A DNA stretch of 64,000 nt from Corticium candelabrum (Eukaryota; Porifera; Homoscleromorpha; Homosclerophorida; Plakinidae). The notes below the pieces were generated by a model that saw only the letters and a list, made by a program, of their open reading frames with translations, ran no database searches and was not told the DNA's origin. This document shows, one piece after another, positions 23,101-36,624 of this stretch. The stretch spans positions 9,302,306 to 9,366,305 of the forward strand of contig NC_085085.1 in assembly GCF_963422355.1 (NCBI RefSeq), given 5' to 3'. The position numbers and the translations under genes are program-made. Each line of letters begins with the position of its first letter. The stretch's first letter is position 1.

Positions 23101-23485
23101 AAGATTTTACCTCTGCCTTTGGTCCAATAAAAGTCGACCCTTCCAATGCTCCTGCCATCAATCTCAAATGCTTTGGTCTTCCCAAACTGCAACAGCAAGA
23201 ATGTGATCATCACATAACCACAGTGCACTCTAGCTGCGCTCCAGTCGCTTATGCGCAAAGCCTATTGATTGTACACAAAATAAGAATTCAGAAAGAGTGC
23301 GTACAAGTTGGGGAAGCGACATTTCGGTGTCTGATCGCCGGCAAAACCCGCCTTTATCACACCAGAGCCCTGAACAACGCCAAACAACAATACATATGAT
23401 ATATCACGAGTTAACGCGACCATCTGTGTCGTCTTACATTGTCTATGACCACAGGCTGGTTCGCTAGCAATGCAAAATCTGACAT
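13096..23485 (-). CDS. ACTR1: Actin-related protein 1 (centractin)
   Basis: Sixteen exons: 23485-23438, 23369-23305, 23186-23111, 21070-21032, 20967-20881, 18827-18765, 18690-18629, 18488-18366, 18021-17928, 17866-17831, 17770-17711, 17628-17548, 17405-17312, 17254-17193, 13299-13259 and 13201-13096. They join in frame to 378 residues (human Arp1 is 376). The family signature is clear: QPVVIDN then [13 protein letters not shown] (nucleotide loop), [65 protein letters not shown] (second phosphate loop), [10 protein letters not shown], and the Arp1-type C-terminus [14 protein letters not shown]...IHRKTF. Arp1 forms the short filament of dynactin, which links dynein to cargo in the cytoplasm. 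Most introns are ordinary, but 13300-17192 and 21071-23110 are swollen by repeats. Only the Arp1 assignment over conventional actin needed thought; the KKEGYNF...[10 protein letters not shown] region and C-terminus settle it. Confidence 0.96.
13440..13583 (+). mobile_element. 3' end of a GACA-tailed retrotransposon copy
   Basis: Only the 3' untranslated end remains (the 5' limit is uncertain). It ends AATTTATGTATTAAC and then passes into a CAGACAGACAGG tail at about 13555-13583. It is followed without a gap by another copy end at 13584. Confidence 0.6.
13584..13760 (+). mobile_element. 3' end of a second GACA-tailed copy
   Basis: Starts where the previous tail stops. It carries GCTCATGATGTAAATG then AGAAAATACATGCATTGA, nearly identical to the end of the copy at 13761-14006, followed by a CAAA/CAGA tail at about 13661-13760. 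Confidence 0.75.
13761..14006 (+). mobile_element. 5'-truncated GACA-tailed retrotransposon copy
   Basis: Begins at the end of the preceding tail. The first 80 bases encode [13 protein letters not shown] then, after a one-base shift, QRCN, matching the conserved C-terminus (FKTYWRSVFSVCLQR) of the copy at 36625. It ends GAAAATATATGTATTGA plus a short GACA tail (about 13992-14006). Confidence 0.8.
14007..15232 (+). mobile_element. 5'-truncated GACA-tailed RLE retrotransposon copy, interrupted by a MITE
   Basis: Starts directly after the tail of the copy before it. Decayed frames give RSKGAGA(stop)LDSIPSS, then [17 protein letters not shown], where the usual His of the C-x-C-G...H....C motif is Asn, then [20 protein letters not shown], and after frame changes [13 protein letters not shown] and [16 protein letters not shown]. 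Premature stops make it a pseudogene. The 3' end reads GATGTATAAAATA, is split by the MITE at 14968-15180, and resumes TGAAGATTTG with a GACA tail at about 15193-15232. Confidence 0.85.
14968..15180. mobile_element. MITE with 40-bp TIRs and TA duplication
   Basis: The ends are inverted copies beginning CCCTGAAAGAAGA and continuing through GGGAGAAAAATT; about 36 of 40 positions match. The 209-bp body 14970-15178 is flanked by TA at 14968-14969 and 15179-15180. Removing it restores the expected 3' end of the host retrotransposon. The TA target suggests the Tc1/mariner/IS630 group (inference). Confidence 0.92.
15233..16324. other. Part of the large Arp1 intron 13300-17192
   Basis: Holds a short decayed CAGACA-type tract at about 15840-15902. 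The open frame at 15392-15742 resembles nothing I know and is probably chance. No gene is seen. Confidence 0.5.
16325..16404. repeat. (TAA)n microsatellite
   Basis: AAT/TAA run of about 80 bases ending at the 5' edge of a tRNA-like SINE head. Confidence 0.95.
16406..16828 (+). mobile_element. tRNA-headed SINE
   Basis: 16406-16477 folds like a tRNA. The acceptor strands GTCACCG and CAGTGAC pair with one mismatch. The A box TGGCTTAGTGG (16416-16426) and B box GGTTCAAACCC (16460-16470) have tRNA spacing. An unrelated body follows, ending near ACACATAATAAT at 16828. It lies between (TAA)n tracts, so it is a SINE rather than a working tRNA gene. The 3' end shares ACACATAATAAT with the LINE fragment that follows, suggesting that LINE mobilised it. 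Confidence 0.75.
16829..17187 (+). mobile_element. 3' end of a (TAA)n-tailed RLE-type LINE
   Basis: An intact short frame, about 16828-17049, encodes [28 protein letters not shown] and [17 protein letters not shown] with a stop. This is the common C-terminus that follows the restriction-like endonuclease in some non-LTR elements (from memory of the family). The 3' UTR ends ACACATAATAATAAT with a (TAA)n tail that reaches 17187, five bases from the donor side of Arp1 exon 17193-17254. The 5' truncation falls in the AAT tail of the SINE. Confidence 0.75.
18828..20880. other. Arp1 intron
   Basis: Two kilobases of AT-rich sequence between exons 18765-18827 and 20881-20967. I see no coding remnant or paired termini. 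Confidence 0.5.
21540..21960 (-). pseudogene. pogo/Tigger-like transposase remnant
   Basis: On the minus strand, decayed frames in order give [23 protein letters not shown], the block around the last catalytic Asp of pogo-type DDE transposases (usually PGG.T..LQP.DV..NKPFK), then stops, then [16 protein letters not shown], and in another frame [19 protein letters not shown] plus DKCGL, the conserved SF..CGI tail. The frameshifts and stops make it dead. It lies in the Arp1 intron 21071-23110. Confidence 0.7.
22068..22415. repeat. Diverged tandem duplication, about 175-bp unit
   Basis: Two adjacent units (about 22068-22240 and 22247-22415) share ordered blocks: TTyCTACATCAGG, GTCGCTTCAyGTT, TATTACATTTTG, CTATCACG and CTACTAyC.GCAACA. 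It lies in the Arp1 intron. Confidence 0.8.
22416..23110. other. Arp1 intron, 5' part
   Basis: No gene or element recognised. A GT run of 16 bases lies near 23020. Confidence 0.4.
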
Positions 23486-23858
23486 CACCAAGTCTGCAAT
23501 TAATCATTGATTTTAATTTGAAAGCACAGCCTTGAATTTCGGACCTCGGCTTGCTGCTAAACATGTGTAAGATAGGTTAAGGACAGTTTCTAAAAACTCG
23601 AGAAGTGTATAGACAAACGGCGTTATGCTAGTACGGAGCGGTATATGAGACTAAGCAAATTTCAAACCAGAACAAAAGAATTTTGTTGGTTACACTAGTG
23701 TGTGTACCTAAAGTCTGTCAAGATGTCTAGCAGCAAGGACAAAATTTGTTTTGACAATTTTGTTGACAAGTTTTCGCTTGACTTTATATCCTAGATATTC
23801 GGGCAGGCCGAAAAGGCAGCAAGACGGGTCCTGATGCTACCTAATCCGGGCTCTCGAA
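23486..23858. promoter_or_regulatory. Shared divergent promoter region, Arp1 and GNAT gene 1
   Basis: 373 bases separate the Arp1 start codon (23485, minus) from the proposed start of the GNAT gene (23859, plus). Both 5' UTRs and promoters must lie here or in unseen 5' exons. I see no obvious TATA box. Bidirectional control is an inference from spacing. Confidence 0.5.
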
Positions 23859-28210
<4,352 letters not shown>

Positions 28211-28699
28211 TATTTGCTCATTATTGCTGAGACTTTTCAATGTCACTACAAGTTCATGGATCATGAATTTTTGATGTTTTGCTTTGTGAATATGGATATT
28301 GTGTGCTCTCACATCAGATTACAGAGAGCACTTGAATGTGTGGGTGCTGATGTAAGGAGCACCATACACTACAGCGCTCAAGACACATTTGGTGACAATT
28401 TAGCAGACCAACCTGATCACGTCTGTTAGGAGAAAGAGACATATAGCAAATCTGCTAATAGGTGCGTCAGACATGCGCGGATGTATTAGGCAACTGATTC
28501 TACTATTTCACTGCTAGCCTGCTTTATATATGCCAATAGGTTGCATTACTTTTTATGAATAACATTGAAATGCAGTTGGTTTGTAATCAATCCTCTTTTA
28601 TTATATTAATTAAAACAAGAGCGCTCGATCGGAAAGAGTATATCTCCGCAAAAATCCCACAATTCGGGTAGACGGTAATAACAAAACCCTATGGTTACA
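28211..28699. other. 3' flank of GNAT gene 1
   Basis: No gene seen. An ATTAAA near 28610 could serve for polyadenylation, but this is weak. Confidence 0.35.
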
Positions 28700-29750
28700 G
28701 TTTCAGTTAGCGGTAGCGGTAGCAGTAGGGGTAGAGACAGGTTTAGTTAGGGGTTGGGTGGGGTAGGGGTTGAGGTGGGGTTGGGGTAGAGGTGGGTAGG
28801 GGTAGAGGTGGGTAGGGGTAGAGGTGGGGTAGGGGTAGAGGTGGGATAGGGGTAGAGGTGGGGTAGGGGTAGAGGTGGGGTAGGGGTAGAGGTGGGGTAG
28901 GGGTAGAGGTGGGGTAGGGGTAGGGGTAGGGGTGGTAGGGGTGGGTAGGGGTGGGTAGGGGTAGGGTTGGGTAGGGATAGGGGTGGGTAGGGGTAGGGTT
29001 GGGTAGGGGTAGGGGTGGGGTAGGGTTGGGGTTGGGGTGGGGTAGGGGTTGGGGTAGGGGTTGGGGTAGGGGTTGGGGTGGGGTAGGGGTTGGGGTGGGG
29101 TAGGGGTTGGGGTGGGGTAGGGGTTGGGGTGGGGTAGGGTGGGTAGGGGTGGGGTAGAGGTGTGGTAGTGGTAGAGGTGTGGTAGTGGTAGAGGTGGGGT
29201 AGGGGTGTGGTAGTGGTAGAGGTGTGGTAGTGGTAGAGGTGTGGTAGGGGTAGAGGTGTGGTAGGGGTAGAGGTGTGGTAGGGGTAGAGGTGTGGTAGGG
29301 GTAGAGGTGTGGTAGGGGTGGGGTTGGGTGGGGTAGGGTTGGGTGGGGTAGGGTTGGGTGGGGTAGGGGTTGGGTGGGGTAGGGGTGGGGTAGGGTAGGG
29401 TAGGGGTAGGGGTAGGGTAGGGGTAGGGGTAGGGTAGGGGTAGGGTAGGGTAGGGTAGGGGTAGGGGTAAATAGGGGTAGGGGTAAATAGGGGTAGGGTA
29501 GGGGTAAATAGGGGTAAATAGGGGTAGGGTAGGGCAGGATAGGGGTAGGGTAGGGCAGGATAGGGGTAGGGTAGGGCAGGATAGGGGTAGGGTAGGGTAG
29601 GGGTAGGTGGGGTAGCGTAGGGTAAGGGTAGGGTAACGGTAGGGTAAGGGTAGGGTAAGGGCAGGGGTAGGTAGGGTAAGGGTAGGGTAGGGTAGGGGTA
29701 GGAGTATGGGTAGGGTAGGGGTAGGAGTATGGGTAAGGGTAGGTTAGGTT
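28700..29750. repeat. Kilobase G-rich minisatellite (GGGGTAGAGGT-type)
   Basis: About 1.05 kb of GGGGTA/GGGGTT/GAGGT variants on the plus strand. Local higher-order units change along the array: GGTAGAGGTGGGGTA, then TTGGGGTGGGGTA, then GTGTGGTAGTGGTAGAG, then TAGGG-rich. No canonical TTAGGG array is present. Runs of four or more G are so dense that G-quadruplex formation is expected. Confidence 0.97.
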
Positions 29751-29827
29751 ACCATATAGCTATAGTTCGGTAGTTTAGACTTTAGTGGTTTCATGTGGGA
29801 GGCTTATAATTTTTGTAATTGGTTGAG

Positions 29828-30006
29828 CAGTGGCGTAGGAAGATGTTCACGAGCGGGGGAGCTGTACCGCGTGGATGTCAGAATGAGTACCTCGCTTGCC
29901 AGACCGTAAACAGATTTGCAAAGGTCACTGGCGCAGAAAATTTCAATCTCTACGCTGAGCGAGGGGCTTAATCTACCCCCGCCCCCCCCCGCTTCCTACG
30001 CCGGTG
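29828..30006. mobile_element. Short hAT-like MITE with 5-bp duplication
   Basis: Begins CAGTGGCGTAGGAAG and ends with its inverse, CTTCCTACGCCGGTG; 13 of 15 end bases match. TTGAG flanks it at 29823-29827 and 30007-30011. G- and C-runs lie just inside the ends. It is non-coding. Confidence 0.9.
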
Positions 30007-30011
30007 TTGAG

Positions 30012-30552
30012 TGATGTGTTAGCCCTGCTGTATAACCTCAAACCTACTAGCCGTGCTTGATTTCTTAGAAAATTTGGAAGGGCCGTGACAAATCTCTGCG
30101 AGGCAGATTTTCTGACGGCTGGACAGTTGTCTTAATTGGCCCAATTTAGTAAAAGTTTTATTGTATATATAGGAGGGAATCCAGGACTTTTCACTGGCAG
30201 TGGTAAGCACAAGCGCACTGGTACCGGGTAGTTGCAATTAACCACGGGCTTAATTAAAATCTGAACTTTTCTGATATGATACGATATGACATATTTATTC
30301 ATAGGGAGGACCAACTTATATAGAATGACTACTGCTATAGCATCGCTACTGTACACACACGCAGGTCAGGATTAAGGCCACAATCCGATTTCCTAGGAAA
30401 TCTGTCAAAATCTATCACGGCCGGGACAGATTTCTTGCTACACCAACTTCTGGCAAAAATGTTCACGTAATCCTGCAAACAGACAAGCAAACCGAACCAA
30501 AAGCGGCTTCTTTTGCGGAGGTAATTAATGAGTTGTAGTCACGTGAATCACG
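30012..30552. other. 5' flank of the GH3 gene
   Basis: No gene or element recognised; it contains the presumed promoter of the gene starting at 30553. Confidence 0.4.
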
Positions 30553-33033
30553 ATGTCTGGAGTACCATACTTGCGGCTATTTGTTTTCATGACGGCAACG
30601 ATATCTCAATCGGTAAGCGACGATCCTATAGCAAACTTCGATAACGTGCAGGTTTGGGATTGCAACCCTGGCATTCGACAACGATGGGAGATCTCTCATT
30701 CCAGCTACCCGCAAAGCAACATCTTTCTACAATCGGATGGCAAAGTGCTCGACATTTTGGGTTACAGCAACGATACGGGAGGTAACTTACAGGTAACAAC
30801 GCACCTTTTAGCTAGTGTATTGCTGTCACGTGACTGTGAGTACGTCCAGGTTTTCTCCAAGACGAACACTCCCTGGAATCAACAGTTCCTGTATAATGAG
30901 AGTACAAATCAGATAGTGAGTTTAATGAACGGCAGGTGTGCCGAAGGAGCCGGTTCTGCTAATACTTCTGGCACCAACGTTGACATGGCACCTTGCAGCA
31001 ACGGTAAAAACCAAATGTTTGTGTACAACAAGACGGACATGACGTTTAGATATGGAATTAATTCGATGCTATGCCTGGATGCTGGATCATCTGCAAATTG
31101 CAGCGTAGCACCCAATAGCGGATATCCGTACTGTAACTCTTCATTAGATGCCAAGACGAGAGTTGACGACTTGGTGTCGAGGATGACTCTTGAAGAAAAG
31201 GTGAGATTTTCACACACACATCACAAAAATTAATTTAGTTTGAATTTCTCTATACCTTATTCGCGTAGTAACGCCCTGGGTGTCTAGAAACGAAAAGCTT
31301 TTTCTGAGCGTATACTAGGCCATGGGCGTTATTTTGGTCCTAAGCGCATACATGGTCGCTAAATGCTGTCGTTTGGCCAGTCATCATCTCAACACTTGAA
31401 GACTCTGCTAGAAATAGCACAAATGCTTGCAATTACCCATTTTCAAGATCAAAGGCGCTGGTATCCGTACAGCATCAGCATGTATACACACAAAAATTAA
31501 TTAAACACTACACACGCAAACCGGAGTGGTCGGCCTGAAGTCCGTCAAAAGTTTCAGGATTGGTAATTGCAACGAAGACATGAGTCTAACGGTATGTACT
31601 TTCATTCAACACTGACACCAGCTCATCAAACGCACACAGACGGAGACGAATGTTTTGTGGACCCATTTTGTTTTGTCTGCGCATGCGTATACTGGGCTTA
31701 TACTTGGGCACGGGCATTTTTCGGGCTGAAAGTTCTGACCTGACGCACTTGGGCGTATAAACGGGCATGGTCGTTATTTCGGTATGGGCGTTATTACGGG
31801 TGAGTATGGGTATTTGATCTACTTGACTCAGGTTAGATACTTGTTCTATGGATTTTTGTTTATTTTTCAATTTTTTTCTTATGTAATGGTCGGTACAGTT
31901 TGCAAGACATTGCAATAAATTTTAACAAATTCTGTAGGTTTCAAATATGCAGAACAGCAACAAGGGTGTCCCGCGTCTTGGTGTACCCCGATTTCCTTTT
32001 GCGGAATGTCTCCATGGTGTTCTCAGTGGCTGTGGCTCAGCAGCAGAAGGGAGCACTGGATGTCCGACCTCGTTTCCTAGCGCCTTGGGTCTCAGTGCCA
32101 CCTTCAATCACAGCCTTTGGCTGGAAGCAGGAAAAATCGTGTCAACGGAAGCTAGAGCTCTCAACAACCAGGGCGTTACGGGAATGGCTTTCTGGGCCCC
32201 TGACGTCAATCTGTTTAAGGATCCTCGATGGGGTCGTGGTCAGGAGGTGCCAGGAGAAGACCCTTATCTCTCAGCAGAATATGTTGCTCATTACAGCAAA
32301 GGACTGCAGGGAATGGAGGAAGAAAAGTACTTAAAGATTGTGTCAACTTGCAAACACTTTAGTGCATATGACTTGGAAAATTGGAACGGTACGGATCGAT
32401 TTCATTTTGACGCCAAAGTCGAGGATCGTGACTTGGTCGAGTACTACTGGGTACCATTTCGAAGTTGCGTGGAAAGAGCTCACGTGCAGTCCATCATGTG
32501 CTCATACAATGCAGTCAATGGCGTTCCAAGTTGTGCCAATTCGCTGTTCCAAAACGACATTGCAAGAGGAGAGTGGGGATTTGACGGGTTTTTTGTGAGT
32601 GATTGTGGAGCAATAGGAGCTATCATGAACAGCCATCATTATACCAACGACACGGACAGCACTTGTAGAGCTGGTGTACTTGGAGGGACCGACCTGAATT
32701 GTGGATCATTTTATGCGGCTAATCTTGCGAATGCCGTAAACAAGGGAGCAGTTCCACAAGCTGCAATCGATGCAGCGATTAGTAGAATTTATCACGCATT
32801 TATCAGACTAGGAGGCTTGGATCCACCTGAACTTGTGTCTTACAAGGTGATGATATATAGTAATCTAGTTGCCAATAATCACTAATGCTTGGTATGGTCA
32901 ACAGGCACTAGGACCATCTGATGTTGACACATCTGCTGCTCGTAAATTGGCGTACGAAGCAGCTCAACAGCTCATTGTGCTTCTTAAGAACGATGGGAAC
33001 ATGTTGCCTTTAGACACCAGCAAAGTAATGATC

Positions 33034-33111
<78 letters not shown>

Positions 33112-34247
33112 TTCACACTGCACACAAACACACGCAAGCACGCACTCACGTACACACTGACGAACGCTCTAGTATAACTTTGTTGTAAAACGGTTCGTTT
33201 TTACAGTATCATACCATAGCTGTTGTCGGTCCTCACGGAAACGCAACTCAAGATCTTTTGAGTAACTATCACGGCACTAACACTCTTGTCAACTCTCACT
33301 CTCCGCTCCAGGCTCTCACCAATGCTCTGGGCAGCGACCGTGTCAAGTACTCGAAGGGCTGCAACGTTGCCGACACCGGCACGTCGGGCATAGCCGATGC
33401 CGTCAATGCCGTCAAATCGAGTGACGTGGCATTAGTTTTCGTCGGACTAGACCAATCTCAAGAAAGAGAAGGACACGATCGCACCATTCTTGATCTCCCA
33501 GGTGTACAACTGCAGTTGATACAAAGCGTTGTTGCAACCAAAAAGCCGACCGTCGTGGTACTGATAAATGGAGGGCCACTGGCCATCGAATGGGTGAAGG
33601 ACAACGTGCCCGCTATTATCGAAGCGTTCTATCCCGGTGAAATGGGAGGTGACGCCATTGCTGACGTTCTGTTAGGAAAGATTAGTCCGGGGGGGAAACT
33701 TCCCTACACCATCTATCCTTCGGAATTCAACTCGACGAGAAGCATGTTTGACATGAGTTTGAGAGAAAATGGTGGAATCACATATCGTTATTATACCGGA
33801 AAAGCGTTATGGGAATTCGGATTTGGCATGTCGTACACTACGTTTGAATACTCTTGGATGGACTCGGAGCGTCCACGACGATTGTCTACTGTCCTGGCCG
33901 CGCAGGATGGCATCAATTATACCGTCAACGTCACAAATTCTGGACATATGGTTGGCGACGAAGTCGTTCTGGGATTTATCAATAGTTCTGACGAGGCAGA
34001 CGCTCCAATTCGTGAACTGTTTGCATTTGAAAGAGTTCATTTGAATCCTGGCGAGTCACAGGTGGTTCATCTCACGGTACCACCTCAAGTTCTGTCTGTG
34101 GTCAACAAAAATGGAGTTGAAGCAGTGGTTGAGGGCAAGTATTGCGTAAAGATAGGCAGCTTAGTGACAGAATTTGTTTTGAACGGAGACGTACACGTAC
34201 TTTTCGACCTGCCGGCGGTGAAGAAACGTCACGTGTCCGTACTGTAA
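30553..34247 (+). CDS. Secreted GH3 beta-glycosidase (xylosidase-like) with ricin-type lectin domain
   Basis: Five exons, 30553-30792, 30850-31200, 31938-32846, 32905-33024 and 33207-34247, all in phase 0, give 886 residues. A hydrophobic N-terminus (MSGVPYLRLFVFMTATI) suggests secretion. Residues about 25-170 form a beta-trefoil (ricin B/CBM13-type) with NQQF and NQMF motifs and many N-glycosylation sequons. From about 175 a full GH3 follows: WAPDVNLFKDPRWGRGQE.PGEDP, STCKHFSAYD, and GFFVSDCGAI with the nucleophile Asp419. Then come the alpha/beta sandwich (FVGLDQSQEREGHDR, FYPGEMGGDAIADVLLG) and the fibronectin III-like tail. The WAPDVN/PRWGRGQE signature fits the beta-xylosidase/arabinofuranosidase branch. 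A role in digesting dietary or algal polysaccharide is an inference. The lectin domain is a sugar-binding module, not evidence of a toxin. Intron 30793-30849 (57 nt) is in frame and stop-free. Confidence 0.92.
33036..33108. repeat. (CA)n microsatellite in GH3 intron 4
   Basis: Pure CA run a few bases from the donor at 33024. Confidence 0.95.
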
Positions 34248-35281
34248 GAGAGTTGGATATCTCAATGTTAACTGGTCTGCTTGATTTTTTGTGGTTTACA
34301 ATGTCAACTATCGTAGTTTTTGCTTGTCACTTTAAGGATGTTGGATGAAACTTATAAACAAGTTGTTTTAAATTGCGCTGAACTGTGTATTGTCGTCTGA
34401 TAGTCCTGGGGCCCACCCTGAAAATTTCTGTCCGAAAATATGAGTTAAAACTGAACATTGGAAGTTGTTCTTTATGCTTTTGAAAGCAAGAAAAGTTGTA
34501 TTTCGTTTTTGAAGAAGTGTCCAAAGTGCGATTTTGTATCCAACCGTGTTAAAACGCTATATAGTGCGCTAAGCTTTATCATGGCAAAGTGTGTTGCACG
34601 TTTCCTTCGTTAGACATCCAGACATCCAGCGTAACTGAAAATAATGGAGTGTCCTGCTGCGCCACTAAATAAATCGTACAGTTAAAACGTCTACGTTGAC
34701 ACTCTGCTTATTTAACTAATTATTTTGTGCTTATGCCTAATATTAAATTAAGGCGCTAACTATAGTTAGCTCACAGCAAAAACGTCAATTTCAGGAAGAT
34801 ACTGTTTGTACGTCGAGCAAAGATCCGACCAAGAAACAATTGCTCAACTCGTACGAAGAACAGTTTTTCAACAACTTTAGCAAGCTACGTACTTAGATGC
34901 TCTGATAATTTTTTATCGAGTTGTTTATAGCAACAGTTCCAAAGCTTTGGGTGACGTGTAGTTTTTGATAATTGTAGCATGAAGGGTGCACGCTATGTAT
35001 GGGCTTCCTAAACGTGTAAATCATGCATATAGTCCTCTCTAGCAAGAAGAACTGTGCGGCTCCAGTGTGCATAGTCTAAGTACATCTTATCATGAGACGC
35101 CTTTCCTTTTTGTAATTTTCGCGTTAGCATTTTTTGCGTTATTGACCATGTAATAAGTAGGGTTCGTACTAAATGACGACCGGTTAATGAATACAAGCGT
35201 TTTTCTAGGCGGAGAACACATATAACACAGTAGCTCACCATACCGTTTTTTGCACAGGCAGATTAGCTATTAATATTACTT
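34248..35281. other. 3' flank of the GH3 gene
   Basis: AATAAA at 34668-34673 is a possible polyadenylation signal, 420 nt after the stop. No other gene or element is recognised. Confidence 0.45.
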
Positions 35282-36013
35282 TGGTTAGTAAATTTCTATT
35301 ATTATTAGATGTTAGTTAATTAATTTATCGTTGTATGCATTCATGATATACCTCATTTACAGAATTAGCAGCCCTTGACAGAATTCTCTTAAAGTTAATT
35401 AATTTAACGTTGTATGCAAGTTTATATTGTTGCATGAGTTTGCATGCATTTTTACTCCGTTCTGAATAGTTAGCAGTCAGACAGAATTCTCATGAAGAAT
35501 TTCGTTCAGAGTTATATCCCTGTCAATAATATTTCGTTCTGAGACTATTGATTGTTGTATAGCTAGAATCCCGTTGAAGGCAAAGAAAATGTAACGGAGT
35601 TTCCCGTTTCCAAAAATCCCGTTGATTGGATTATCGATTGCTAGTATTCTGTTGAACCCATTTCGACAGTTCCGTTGGACGCCGCGTTCCTTCGAAGACG
35701 TTGCTTCTGCCGTTGCGAAGGAAAGATGTATGAAACTTGGCATCAATTTGACGAGAATCCCGTTCTGCAATATATCTGAGCAGCAGGAACTTGGAAGTCA
35801 TGTGCAGGTACGTACAGTACTCACCCAGATAACTTGTTTCCCGTATATATACCAAGTCACGACTAACAGTACTCTCGCCATTTCGACAGTCCCGTTGAAC
35901 GTCATCACTTTGAAGACGTTGCTGGCATTGCTGGGAACAGGTGTATCAAACGTGGCAGCTCTTCGACTGGCGTAGACGGGCAAACCACGGTGGACATTTT
36001 TTGTGACCCGGAT
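35282..36013 (+). repeat. Dispersed repeat family R2, copy 1
   Basis: Co-linear with 62790-63528 over about 730 bases: GGTTAGTAAATTTCTATTA at the start, CGTTGTATGCATTCATGA, many TCCCGTTG motifs, CTTCGAAGACGTTGC, and GACCCGGATATAGGC at the end. One internal segment (35491-35562) is inverted relative to the other copy. It has no convincing protein and runs directly into a GACA tract. Confidence 0.9.
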
Positions 36014-36017
36014 ATAG

Positions 36018-36045
36018 GCAGACAGACAGACAGACAGACAGACAG
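36018..36045. repeat. (GACA)n tract
   Basis: About seven GACA units between repeat R2 and a retrotransposon 3' end. Confidence 0.95.
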
Positions 36046-36218
36046 GCCTGAATCTCTCAGCACCCAATTTTTTCTCATTAGTCTTAGTTATAATATAAGT
36101 TTTTTAGTTTGCTGTAATGGTAGCTTTTAATGAACATTAGTCTAGTTGTATTACTGTCGTTCTTTGCAGAATTGTATGATAGTTTGATGTAAGAAATAAA
36201 TAACAGACAGACAGACAG
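36046..36218 (+). mobile_element. 3' end of a GACA-tailed retrotransposon copy
   Basis: Starts at the end of a GACA tract, contains only 3' UTR (GATAGTTTGATGTAAG, AAATAAATAA), and ends in a new tail at about 36203-36218. Confidence 0.75.
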
Positions 36219-36624
36219 CCATGCCTCAACTTCGTGCCTCTAGTTATGGAACACTTCGGTCGTTGGGGGAGACAAGCACAATCATTCCTGTCTCAATTAT
36301 CTCAACTAAATAAAAACATCGACCTTGGTAAAAGTGACCAAGATTTCAAGTGCTCCCGGAGAAGAAGATTCGCTGTAGCTCTCTAAAGGTGCAACGCAAA
36401 GGTTCTCATCCAGAAGATGAACCGCTCACGAAGCAAAGAAAATGACACTAGTGACATATATAGTGTCCAATTGCATGCAACCTAAGTTGATAATTTTTTA
36501 GAGACCCGTGTGGGTCTAATTGATACATAACGGAATTTCGTATCTATAGCTTGTAATAGTTTATATGTATAAAATATAAAGATTTAATAGACAGACAGAC
36601 AGACAGACAGACAGATAGACAGAC
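36219..36624 (+). mobile_element. 5'-truncated GACA-tailed retrotransposon copy
   Basis: Begins directly after the previous tail. Frames broken by shifts read VPLVMEHFGRWG, then SRRRRFAVAL(stop)RCNAKVLIQKMN, the conserved C-terminus of this family. The 3' UTR ends TGTATAAAATATAAAG and ATTTAATA, then a GACA tail at about 36590-36624. Confidence 0.85.

Noticed and set aside
28700..29750. Telomere or interstitial telomeric array
   Set aside because: No TTAGGG runs; units are GGGGTAGAGGT-like and variable.
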